Origin: Brienomyrus brachyistius
Taxonomy: Eukaryota > Chordata > Actinopteri > Osteoglossiformes > Mormyridae
Direction of reading: 5' to 3'
Assembly (NCBI RefSeq): GCF_023856365.1
Contig: NC_064534.1
Coordinates: 12,606,536-12,670,535, forward strand
DNA: 64,000 nucleotides
Every line of letters begins with the position of its first letter. The first letter of the stretch is position 1. Shown piece after piece: positions 1-11,900 of this stretch. The notes beneath the pieces were generated by a model. It was not told where the DNA came from and did no database searches. It saw nothing but the letters and a program-made list of their open reading frames with translations. Both the position numbers and the translations under genes were made by a program.

Positions 1-675
1 GTCACGGTCTTTGCAAAAGTGGTCAACAGACGGGCATGCTAAAGTAACATTCAGAATGAGAAGACAGGGGGCAGTGTTGTAGATTAAGAGGAGTAGGACT
101 GAGGAGATGCATTCTGATATATCTCAGCAATATACACACAACGAATAGTGTCATCATCTTGGGTAATTCTGCTCTTTTTCAAGGAAATACTTTCTCTAAA
201 TTCTCCAACTAAATTAATTGTATTTTGACAAACTGAAAACAATTCAAATATGACACTATTACAAACATAAAATAAAAGAAATATGTACATGCACTGCTTC
301 TATTAATTTTCTTTAAGAAATAATTATCACCCTCGCCACTAAAACCGTAGGTACTAAAACGTATCCCGCTTCTGTACCGTCAACGCCATTCATTCACCAT
401 TCAAAAGTCATTTGCTGCCCTCTTGTGGGCGGACTACTTCACTGCAGGCTAAACGTGGTCGGAAAAAGACTGAGGATCTAATCACTGAGGATCACTGAGG
501 ATCTAATATTATATATTATACTACATAATTTTAATAGAAATTAATTCTACTCCTAAGAACTGCATTATGTGCATATTAATGTCGCTTTGTGACTGATCGC
601 TATTGTGGTGACACGACGTTATTTTACCCTCTTATCATCTTATACATTCTTTTGTGACATAGATGTTTGTCTTAC
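1..675. other. Inside zng1 intron 2; no exon recognised
   Basis: The stretch follows the exon 2 donor of zng1 and should be intronic. I looked for the next conserved segment of the family (the CxCC motif) on the minus strand and did not find it. A short duplicated phrase (gaggatctaat) occurs around 472-507. Nothing else is supported. Confidence 0.5.
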
Positions 676-1015
676 CCTCTCCAAATTCATTCAGAATGAC
701 AGCAATTCTCTTATTATGCTGCTCTGTTAATATGTAATTCAAAAGTGTCGTCTTTCCAGCACCTATTGAAAAAAAATAAATTAACGACATTATCCGTATA
801 ATTCACTTAAAACACACATTTAAGCAGATGACCATCAAACTTGTAACTTATAAGTATTTATTATATTCATGTTATTATTCTGCATATTCTCGTATCTTAC
901 CCAAATAACCAGTGATAATGGTAACAGGGATTTGCTCAGTGGATATATCCTGCTTTCTTGTAATTGGAACAAGCTCCGGGCAGTCATCCTCCTCATCTGT
1001 TAAAACACAGTCCAT
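676..1015 (-). CDS. zng1: Zng1 (CBWD/COBW family) zinc GTPase metallochaperone, first two coding exons, partial
   Basis: Zng1 is a G3E-family P-loop GTPase that delivers zinc to methionine aminopeptidase 1. Exon 1 is 901-1015. The ATG at 1015-1013 opens a 38-codon segment that holds an acidic stretch, the short motif CPELVPI and the strand [11 protein letters not shown]. It ends at a GTAAG donor (896-900). Exon 2 is 676-762. It continues with [12 protein letters not shown], so the Walker A P-loop (GxxGAGKTT) is completed across the splice, followed by [10 protein letters not shown] and a GTAAG donor at 671-675. Intron phases match. The CPELVP motif is the part of the family known to dock on the METAP1 zinc finger, so this is a METAP1-type Zng1. 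Later exons (CxCC zinc motif, GTPase motifs, C-terminal domain) must lie left of base 1. Start choice: this ATG heads the only conserved N-terminus and no upstream in-frame extension is recognised. Confidence 0.93.
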
Positions 1016-2528
1016 CGCTATAAGGAGAAATAAACAAAAATTAATTTACTGTATTCCAAACTGCAAGAAATTAACAAAGGGAAATGTCTCATCAGTAGCT
1101 CCGATCTACCGTAATTCCGAAAACCCGATTATATTTTAGAGATTATGACATAATTAGCTAGGAAAGAATACAGATTTTACACATCGGTTTCTGACATTTA
1201 TAACACTTTACTAGTTCCAATAAATATACTCTGTTGTTTTTATTTAGTTACCAACTAACATAAACTGCTATCATGAACAGCATGACATAAACAGGTTAGT
1301 TCACACCTTCCCTGTCGTAGCTCTCCTCCAATATAATAAGCAAGAAACAACAGGTGCACGATTAAATGATCAAGCAGAACGATTAAGCATCAGAGTTACA
1401 CACTCAGCCGCGTTAACCTTATTAATCTGTAAACTGCGGATCTGCGGAACACGCGTTCGCTCCAGTGTTACAGTCATTCCGCTCCCCTGGCGTAACACAG
1501 AGTCTATGGTTCCGCTTAATCTGATGAATAGTAAGTTCAATTTACAGAGGAAAGTTTTACGTTATATTTACATAGTATAACGTTATAAAGCACAAATGTA
1601 GCACTTTCATCTGTGTATAAAAAAAAAATGAAATTTCCCTTAAAGGTAACTCCTTATTAAGGAGTGTGATAATGCTCGTGTCACTCCTGCAGTAACTATT
1701 CCAGGATGATTTGTATGTAATCCAAGGTGGCACAGCTAATGCCGTTGACTCCATGAGTCTGAATCACCTTGGGATATGAGAGATCTCTTCCAGGGTTAAA
1801 TTAGATGATTCTAATAAGGCGCTGGGTGAGAGTTGAATGTTTCATGAAGGCAAGCAACAGCAGACTGAACAAACCGTTGAAGAGAAGCAAATCCTTGTTC
1901 TAGGCTGAGCTACACTTCAGAAGGACAGAGAACGTAGTAGGACTATGCAGTTATTTTGACCCTGGGGGCTGCAGTGGTGAACTGTGGCCTCAGAATATTA
2001 ATGTTGCAGTGACTCCTGCTATTGCTATGACCAGAGATCATCTCCCATCATACTGACCCCTCAGACACATACTGCAGTAAAATGACAAACGTACAAGTAA
2101 CACCAGTGTTTTTAATCATTCAATAAACTGCATCCTGCTCAGTTTTCCTTTTCGTTTGTTTTAAAAAGTCACAAAAATATTTTGTACATGACATTATTCC
2201 AGCATAACTAAACTGTCATGAATTTAACAGTGAAACAAAGTCTCAAAACAGATGTAAAACAGAGGGCATTTCAGCCCGTGTTCTGTATTGGGGAATAAAG
2301 TCAATACCCATCTGGTAAGTTATTACAAAAAAGATAATTCACAGAATGTCATAACTAGCAAAACGACAATAACTACAATGAAAAAAATATAAACCTTTCA
2401 CATTATTATATATATTTTTTTTGGTGCGTAAAAGCTTTGGCTCCATGATGGATTCTCATTCTGTATCCAGTCAGAATGGCAGAACCTGCAGTCTTCTCCT
2501 GCAAGCCTCAGTCTCGAGGATCCCGTCC
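1016..2528. other. Intergenic: zng1 5' region and sfi1 3' UTR
   Basis: Both neighbours are on the minus strand. The right part should be the sfi1 3' UTR, which begins just below the TGA at 2529-2531. An ATTAAA-type poly(A) hexamer on the minus strand lies near 2109-2114, but the end is not certain. The left part upstream of the zng1 ATG holds its promoter; a few CpGs cluster around 1408-1465. No coding exon is seen. Confidence 0.45.
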
Positions 2529-5500
2529 TCACTTTGGGCCACGCGCTGTCCTTTCCGCCGAACCGAGGCGTAACTCCTGCAGCATGCTGGTGGTGTGACG
2601 AATCCTGCTGGCGTGACACTGCATGCTGGCCTTCTCGTCTTCTAGCTGCCCTGCCAGCCTTTTAATCCTGGCCTCCAGCTAGGTAAGACGAAAGTACTTA
2701 TAATCCAGGGAAAATGCACAGCACTTTACAGTACAAGTAACACCCATATTAATTATGCTTACATATTCAAACAAATGTACCAAGTAATTAAGCAGATTCC
2801 AGGGATGCTAAGGCACCCTGTCACAACCTAATAGTAACACACAGGGTTTCACCTCCTCCAGCTCCTGCCTGGTGTCTCCACTCTCCTCACCATCACTGGC
2901 ACTGGTCTGCAGCCAGCTTCGCAACACCTCTGCCAGTCTGCGCCAGGCCCTGCGTGGGCACAGCAGGCCCCAAAAGTGAACATCTTATCTGCGGATTCTG
3001 GCTTATCACCCAAGCTAGGACAGTACAAAATAAACCCCTGCTGATGCGTCCCATAGACAGGCAGTTATCACTACTGCAGTGTAATATTTTTAGAGGACTC
3101 ATTGACTAGCAGTATCGCAAAGATTAAAAATCAAAACCCCAATGATGGCCACAGCTTGGATGAGGATTCGTACTGCAGCTGCTTCTTCTTGTCCTGATAA
3201 CGCAGCATATCCTGTCGAATGCTGAGCAGCTCTTCAGTGAGTGCAGTGGTGGGGTCGATAGTGCACATCCCACTACTCAGCTGATCTTCCTCTTCTTCCT
3301 CCTCCTCATCATCAGATCTCCCACAATCCACTGCAATGGTGGTCATTAACAGTGCCTTAGCCATCAAGGGCAATTACCCATCTTTCGGTTTCACTGTAAA
3401 ATTAGCTTTAAAACCAGTTTCACTGAATAGCAGCACCAGTACGCAGCTCCAGCTTCAGAAGGTTCTCAATGGATCTGCTCTCATGACTGTCACCAAAATT
3501 ACCAAACTATCTGATGACATACAGTCACAAACCATTACATGACACTTACTTAGCAAACAGTTTTTCCCCAAAGGATGTATAAGTGAGGATTAGACAGCAG
3601 GGTTACCCCTGAAGTAAATGGGGTTAAGGGTTCAAAGGGCCAACAGTAATAGTATTATTTTGCTGGCTACAGATCCGCTGAGCTACAAACCAATGTGCTA
3701 TAAGCCTGATGTGTTATAATGTGTAAATAATACCGGTGGTGAACTTATCAGGGGACAGCAGCACGTCCGATTGGCCGCCACACTTGACCTCTGACCCTGG
3801 GAGCTCGTGCTGCCATAAGTAACAGTGAGTAAATAAAAATGATAAAATCCCCATTCCTGTACAGACATATGGATGTAGTGTATATTTAGGCCACTGCGAC
3901 GGAGTCGCCACCTGGGGTTTGGGGAAGGTCATGAAGCAGGAAGGGGGCAGCAGCGGTTCCTCGCTAATGGGTTCCTTCCGGAAACCTAGTGGCCCAGTGT
4001 GGCTGGGCCCTTTCAGAATTAGGTCTTGGAAATTCACAGGGCCACTGGGGCAAAGTCCTTTTCCTGGAGTGACGGGCGAAGGCTCAGCAGGTAACACCAG
4101 ACACTGCGTGCTGGAAGAGACATAGGAGAAGCACTGCAGGAGGAAATACAGCGATTCACTGTGACCACACAGGAATCTGCTGTCTATGAAGAACAAAAAG
4201 CGGCAATCATGTCACACTGCTGCTTAGCGGATCCTACGATGCTCCATTTTCTCTCCTTTTTCTATTACATCTCTGATTTTTAAATTTTTTTTAATATCAT
4301 TTTCATTTGAAATCAGTTTAAGTTTTCAGTTTTACTAGTTTTTATTTTGAAAATATATTTCTATTTAGTTTATATATATTTTAGTTTCAGTTTATGTTGT
4401 AGTATTTTATTTCTAGAGATAGACTGAAAGTTGTGGAGCTATTTTATGTGTCATCTTTGCAAAATGCTATGTGAATACAAAGCGCATATTATGTACTTAT
4501 GTCCTCAAAATGGGTAAAACGTGTTCCAGGTATTAATGGTAATTAAAGATAAATCATTACTTTAAACAGCATTAAAAACAGTAACGGAAAGTACTTGATG
4601 TTTGTTTTAATTCTGTTTGTTTATTTGATAGATGCAACATTTCTAGTTTTAGTTTAGTTTTTTTTGATTTTATGAAAATGTTCTGTATTAGTTATTGCAT
4701 GATAATGATAATAACCCTGACTTGTACCAATCATAAAATCAGTGCATCCTTGTGGAGTACATGCTGTGAGTACGCTGGCAGTATTAGTGAGTACCTGTTC
4801 TGTGCAGCACTGTGCGCTGGCTCTGTGTCCAGAGAGTACAGCAGATGCTCGGATCGGCGCGGCTGCAGACGTGCAGCCCTTGCCGCCAGCCTGAAACCAC
4901 ACAGCACCTTCACAACTCCAATTTAACGATCAGAGCCCGTATTTAGCCAGCTGCTGTAAGAGCCTGGCCGGTGAGCCACAGGACAGCAGCCATAGCGTGT
5001 GTCGCGCTCACATCTGACTTGCTGTGTGCTCTTCTCCGGCTCCTCCTTCAGCCTCGCGGCTCCAGGGGATGCTGGTCTTACCGGCCGGCGGCACAGGGAG
5101 GCTGAAAGAGACCCTTTTCCTGCATGGGCCTTTCGCTGCTCTGCCCGCCTGGCACAGGGCTCGCTGCTTCCAGCGCATGGCACAGCGCCACACTACCTGC
5201 TGCAGTCTCCGGGAGCTCTGTGGGACACAGGCAAACACAGGCGGACTCAGACGAAGACACACACACCATGGACACAACCACCTGCAAGCTTGTCTGCCCT
5301 CACTTACGAGCTACAAAACTACATAACTAAACTGCTGTCAGAAAAAAGGATTTCATTTATTTTTATTTAGCAGATACTCCTGTCCAAAGCAACATACAAA
5401 CAAGACAAACTGCACATTACAAACATACAGCTGTTGAGGAGTTGACTAGGCGTAGGTGTAGCTAGGCTAAGCTTCCAATGAATGCCCAGGTAAAAGTGTA

Positions 5501-5939
5501 AGCAGTATCAGAGCAGGAGCTACACAACATCTTCCTAAGCAAGAACCTTATAAAACAATTCAATGACGAGTGTAACATAAAGAACATTCAGGGAGGCATT
5601 GAACTAGTAGAGGAAATCCTAGAACAGAGATGCCTAAGCACACACTACTAGACAGCTCCACAGCACACATAGCCATCAAAAAGAAAGGGCTATCGTGGGA
5701 GAGCATACAGCTACAGCATGTAACGGGTCCAGTCACACCTGTAACGGTAACCTGGCGCCCACCTGCTCCTGGGTATGCTGCGACAAGCTGGCCCGGAAGG
5801 AGCCCATGTCCGCGGTGTAGGTAAGGACGCGCGCCGCCCCCTCCCTCAGCAGCCCATCCCGGTAGAAATGAATCGCCTGGGCTAGTCGCTGCCGCTTTCG
5901 GTGCTGCTCTCTGACCCAGTCTTTCCAGATATCCAGCAC
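2529..5939 (-). CDS. sfi1: sfi1 C-terminal block (exons 25-31)
   Basis: Exon 25 (5763-5939) ends the repeat array with IHFYRDGLLREGAARVL and a region matching the SFI1 family after the repeats. Exons 26-28 are Pro/Ser-rich linker, with LLPPSCF near 3930-3960. Exon 29 (3174-3330) has an acidic run of Glu and Asp followed by a helix, ELLSIRQDMLRYQDKKKQLQ. Exons 30-31 continue the coiled coil (WRRLAEVLRSWLQ and LEARIKRLAGQLEDEK) to a TGA at 2529-2531. This is the short C-terminal coiled coil of vertebrate SFI1. The linker exons are assigned by splice phase rather than by similarity. Confidence 0.82.
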
Positions 5940-8900
5940 CTGGAATGACGCGTTCAAATAAGCCAAAGACGACGACAGCGACTGACAAAGTTAATCGCCG
6001 ATCCATCCGTCAGCTCTTGGAGGGGAGTCTGGTAGCCTGTCCCGGGGAGCCTAGCGCAAAACACCAGGCTATATTCCACCAAGCTAAGAGGAAACCAGAG
6101 TATCCAAAGGAAAGCTACACAGCTGAATTACAATAAACGTCACTCACACTGAGTGGTGGTAGAATTAAAACCCCCAGTTCTACAGATGCAAAGCAACAGC
6201 GCCACCCACCGAAAACTTTATAGACGCAGCCAGTTTCGTATTTATATATTATGAATATATAAATATAAAGATGATAGGTGTGGAACAAAGTTACATCACT
6301 AAGTCTCACATCTCCTGTAAATACTTGTTATGAGTTTTGGAGGAACTTTACATGACGATGATGGTGACGTGTGAAAGGGCAGGAGTTACCTTGGCCTGTA
6401 GGCTGAGAGACCAATGCCAGAGCGCCACCTCAGTAAGCTCCTCCTCTTTCTGTCTGAGCTGCAGCTGTGTGTATCAATCATATGGCTGTCAGACTACCAA
6501 ACCCACCCAAAACAAGTGCAATGACTAATTAAAACCAAAAATGACTATTCTAATGAGAGTGAAAATGACAAAGCTGAAATTACTTTTGTTTTTGTCACGG
6601 CTGCCCTTGAAACAGCAGAGCTTTGACAATTGAATCATCAGTTCCACACAAACAAATATGTAGACAGTATTGTTTGTGGCGATAGTGCCCTCCAGAATTA
6701 TTGACACCCTTGCCCAAGGTGTGCTTGTCAAAGGGAACATAAGAACGAGAATATGGCGATCATGAGAATTTTCAGCATTGCCAATAATTACGACGTGTAA
6801 AGAGCAAATAATATGTTTTGTAAGGATCTCAGTAAAAGGTTAAATGAACTGAGGTAATGAACAATACAGACAGTTTGGGAGAGGCCAAAAAAAAAAACTA
6901 ACAGTTTCTGTCACCTTGTAAACATACCTGTGTTTTCCAGCATGTCAAGTATCGCAGGCAGGTCCTGTGAGTCAGCAAGCGGGTGGCCTGTGTCTTTAAA
7001 ACCTTCAGAATGACAAACGACAAGGACTCAAATAAGCAGCCAGAGACTGCCTGGATAACCTTACACTTAAATCTGCGGCACTGCTGAATACACTTATTCA
7101 GAAACGGATTCCATCATGATGTCTCATTTTAATGAGTTAGTAAATGTTAAATCTGATCAATATAAATCAAGCAGGACAAACATATTTACATAATTTTAAA
7201 AGGTCTAAAGATACAAGTATGTGTATTCCTTCATTGAGGAATATCTGCTATTGATAGACTGGGGTAAACAATCATTCACAGAGTGATTCTGCTTTGAAGG
7301 CGATCGCTGCCCCCCCACCCACTCAGCTCTAACCTTACTCACCCACAGACGCTGCTGCCTGTGATGGTACAGCTTCCAGGCCTGCAGGGCACGTCCTAGC
7401 AGGACTGCCCGGTGATGCCGGCCGGCCTTTTCCATGCCAGTCCTCTCCTCCACCAGCGCCCTACTCTTCTCCCTCCATCGCTTAAAAACCTGCCGCAGGA
7501 GTACTGAAGGAGACAAACCCAGAGGGGAAAAGAAGAGGGTCACAACACATACTTACTTAAAAAAAAAAAGATAAATTTACAGAATCTCTGTACAAAGCGA
7601 GGGGGTGGTCAGGCTACAGTATGTGTGCTTATTGCTTCCACCTGTCCCTTGATCCCAAAAACATTATCTGTGTATTTTTTTTGTTCTGACTACAGGTTAG
7701 ACACATTTATCCAAACTCTCCCTCTCTGAATATGTATTTTTTGTTTGTCTTAGTAACCAAACTACTTCATTCATTTTGTAGAGGAATTTGGGAGCACCTA
7801 AAGAAAATGGAGAAAACAATGATAAAAATTATAAAAAAAAATAAAAATCACACACACACATACACAAGATTGCTACATCTACAACTCTGAAAACTGTATA
7901 TATGACACTACAGTTACATATACAAACTGAGCCTGAGGATGCTGAGGAGCAGAATGCTCCTCCCAATGCTGACCTCGCTGAATACGAGCCTGGGATCTTC
8001 TCACCATCTCGTGCCGCTGCTGGCGGCACAGCAGCAAACGCTCAGTGGTCTGTCTCCATGCCTGAAAGGACTGCACAGCGAACGGTTAGTGGGGAGGGCC
8101 GTCGGACACGCGGGTTCAATGTCTGTGTGCTCGCACAGCCCCCGATCATGGCGTGGGTCATGTGACCCCTCACAGCTGCCCCAGCCGCAGGTCACCTTCG
8201 ACAGAAGACAGTGCTGGTAGTGCTGACTGGCTTCCTCGCACTTAATCCTCTCTGCCGCCAGCTGGACTGCGTTTCCCCTCCACACGCTGAGCACTTCCCT
8301 TAAACAGCAGCAGGGAGACACAGGGTCAGACCGAGTCATTTTACAGGAGGTCTCTGCTGCCAGGTAGAACATTGTTCTTGGTTTTCCTTCCCCTACTTCC
8401 TTCCTTTTCCAGATGACAGTATGACAAATGCTGCCAAAACACAACACCAGCTCAGTTTCTCTGTTATACAGAACACCATGTTGTTTAATGAAAAACAAAA
8501 GAAATAAACTTTAGTTTTCCCATTTACGGCAGGTTTTTGCAAAATATTGGTGATGATGGTACCTGAGCAGGACTTGGCGCTGTCCTTTCTCTAGCTCCTC
8601 CGCTGCGTGGTGCACAGCTTGTCTTTGTCGGTGGTAACCCTGCAAGCAGAGAGATTACAGCTCCCCCTACTGGACCTTCAGGGTCACTTCTACACAAAAC
8701 TTCCCAGAAACAATCAAATGTGGAAAGGTAAACAATTGCAAATACATTTGTAAAGTGCCTTCTGAAGCAGCATCAATGAGCTACCCCTACACATTTCTTT
8801 GGGCACCAGAGTACACCCACATGTACACTGGGGAGTTCCATAACGCGTTACATTAACTGTACCTTCATAATGCTTTTATACTGCATTCATAAAACATTCA

Positions 8901-11900
8901 ATGCATCTTCATAACGTATTCATTAAGTATTCATAAACATCATGCATGTATACCTTTACATCCTAACATCCCTTAACAGCTGTAATATACATTGATAACA
9001 AACATTATATAATAATAACAAACATAATTGTATAATCATGTAATGCTTGTTATTAATGCATATTAAAGCTTTTAAGGGATGTTAGAATGTTAAGGTGTAC
9101 TTGCATGCTGCTTATGAATGCATATCAAAGGTGCACTGAATGTTCTATGGATGCATTATGAAGGTAGAGTTAGTATAAAGCGTTACCAGAAGTTCACATG
9201 TCAATACCTTCCACCCTTCCAGAGCGCCTGTCAGCAGCCTGCTGGTGTACTGGTCACGGACCCACTCCACCTGCTTAGCCTTCGATTTCCTGCACTGGAC
9301 ATACTGCAATGTACGTACATACAGACTGTGTGGATGACTATTGTATTGGAAATAAATACACACATGAAGCTACTCTGTGTAAACTGGGATCCACAACAAA
9401 GACCGCTATATCTCTTATAGCAGTATGCATATCTAGTTATGGTTATTATAGATATCCTAATAAATACGACCAGTGTTGCAGTTATAAAAATAGCAGTGAA
9501 CATGCAACAATATGAAATAGATTTTAAAACAGAACTGAAGTAAAACAAACAATACCTAGTAAAACAGGCGTGAAAGAGGATTAGCATGCCAGTTCACCAC
9601 ATTAAAACAATGTAATTAAGGCCACTACCTTTTTCCAGCGGTGTAAGGCCCGTCTAACACAGAACATTTGATAATGTCTCAACGCCTGATTCATTCTCTC
9701 TCTCCTGTGCAAAGAACAGACCAGGATTTAGTGGTGTGCACTTTACAAAAGCAGACTGATTAACTTCCACCCATTTTCTGTACTCGCTTGCCCTTATGCA
9801 GGGTCACAGGGGTTTGGAGCCCATCCCAGAGGCTACGGTACAAGGCAGGGAACAACCCAGTGAAAGGCAACCCAGGTCAACCCACCACAGAGCACACTCA
9901 TACACCATTCACAATTATGGGTGCAACAGAGTTTTTGGTAACTCCCATTAACTTCAGTGCTTTTGGAATGTGGGGGGAAATTGGAGTACCTGGAGGAAAC
10001 CTCAAAATAACACTGGGAGAACATGCAGATTCCACACACAGCCAGGATGGGGACTCGAACCCTAGCCCCAGAGGTGTGAGGCTACAGTGCTAACCACTGC
10101 ACCACCATGCTGCCCCATTGATTAACTTATTTGAATAAGTACAAATGGATCCCAGGGGCCCCTAACATCATGCTAAGACTGCAGTGCTTACTCAGTTCGC
10201 ATTAAGGTGGCGTTGACCCTCCACTCCCTCAGGGTGCTGCGAGCCAGCGAGTGCAGGTACAGCCGTCCTGCGGACGCCTGCTTCTCCTGCTGCAGACGGT
10301 CCTCTTCCGCTCTGCGTCGCCAATGCTCCCAGGCCCGCCTCAGCGCCGACTGCTCCGCCTGTAGAATGGCCTGGTTTGACAGGAATAGGGTGACTGGGAA
10401 CCAGACTGACAGAACACAGGGAAGGCACTGTGCTGCTAGCTAACGGGTGAATCGATCAGAAGACCTGTGTGGCAGGGAATGGGATGCATCAGTCTGTGTT
10501 GAAACAGCCGGGGCTGCCTTACCATCCTCTCTGCCAGTCGATGTTCCCTCTGATCCACTGAACGCTCCCACCAGGTGTAAAACACCCAGCTATAGGTTCG
10601 CTGCCTAAAGCAGACAAACACATAGACACACGCACTGGGGTATTGCGTATAATCACTGTGTCAGTCACATGCTCCTTTCTAAACATCAGACACTCACACG
10701 TTCTCCATTTCCTTGCCTTTCACCATTAGTACTCAGCATACAACCCAAACCTGCCACTTGCTACTGGAACACAGCATACGGACAAGTGAAACCTTCGCAG
10801 GTGTTTCCAACGTACACTACAAATCAAAAGATTTTGTACACCACAGGTTTTACCACTTTTCCATTTATTTCATAAAGTGTAGATTTTTTATTCCCAAGCA
10901 TTGTAAAGTTGCGTGAACAACTATAAATGAAAAGTCAAACATTTCCTTTACAACATAGAAACAGTATGAAACAGTGCATGTCTGACACCCTATTAACTGT
11001 AAATTGTGTGATGTTGGCATAGTCAAATTCCAGGATGTCCTTTAAATGCACGAACTGTTTCATCCCATGAATCAGCAGTATTTAATGTACCTTGTAGAAA
11101 GAATGCCTTGAATTTTGCCTTGCTGTTAAAACTGGTAGAAGTTACTTTGGTGAATCAAAGATGACATTTTCTTGCTAATAAAAGTACGCAAATGGTGAAC
11201 ATACTGTGACTTTGTTAGCAAAGAATATTGAGTGCATGTTTAGTAACCGTTAAGTGAGTATTATGCAGTTGTAGAAAACCTGTGTGTGCAAAACCTATTG
11301 ACTGGTAGTGTACAGATAATACGTAAGGATGCTACTCACTGACTGTAGACTTGTGCCACCTCCTTCTGTTCTCTGGTTAACCTTCGCCTAGCAGTGAACT
11401 CTGCCCAGGCTCCAAGACACCGAGGCAGAACCCGTCTCACAAAGCAGGCCTGGGCTCTCTGCTCCATCTCCTGCCACGGAGATACCATACGCACCTTCAC
11501 TAAAGCTGCCAGCACTTTCGCCTCTCCTCTAAGCAGTTCAACTGTCTGTCAAAGTCTCAACACTGCACATTGGTTCCAAAGTATTCCGGATTTAATGCAA
11601 ATTCAGTTACACGCAGGTATAAGAATTCCCAGCTTCTCAACTAGTGGGGTCACAACAAGTTTTGCGTTTGCCACCCCCCGGGTGAACAAGATTCATTGTG
11701 AATTTGGGTCGTGACTTACTAAGCAAGGAATAATATGGACCTGGGGGTAAATTAGCCGAGAACCACTGAGTACACTTATACTGCCCTACAAAGGTAAAAC
11801 AGCATGGCTTCGTCTACAGGGAACCAGAGAAAAGTGGTGTTTTCATTGTTTTGTCCTGGATTTTGTAGTTTCTGTAATTTTCACACTCCTTTTTCTTTCA

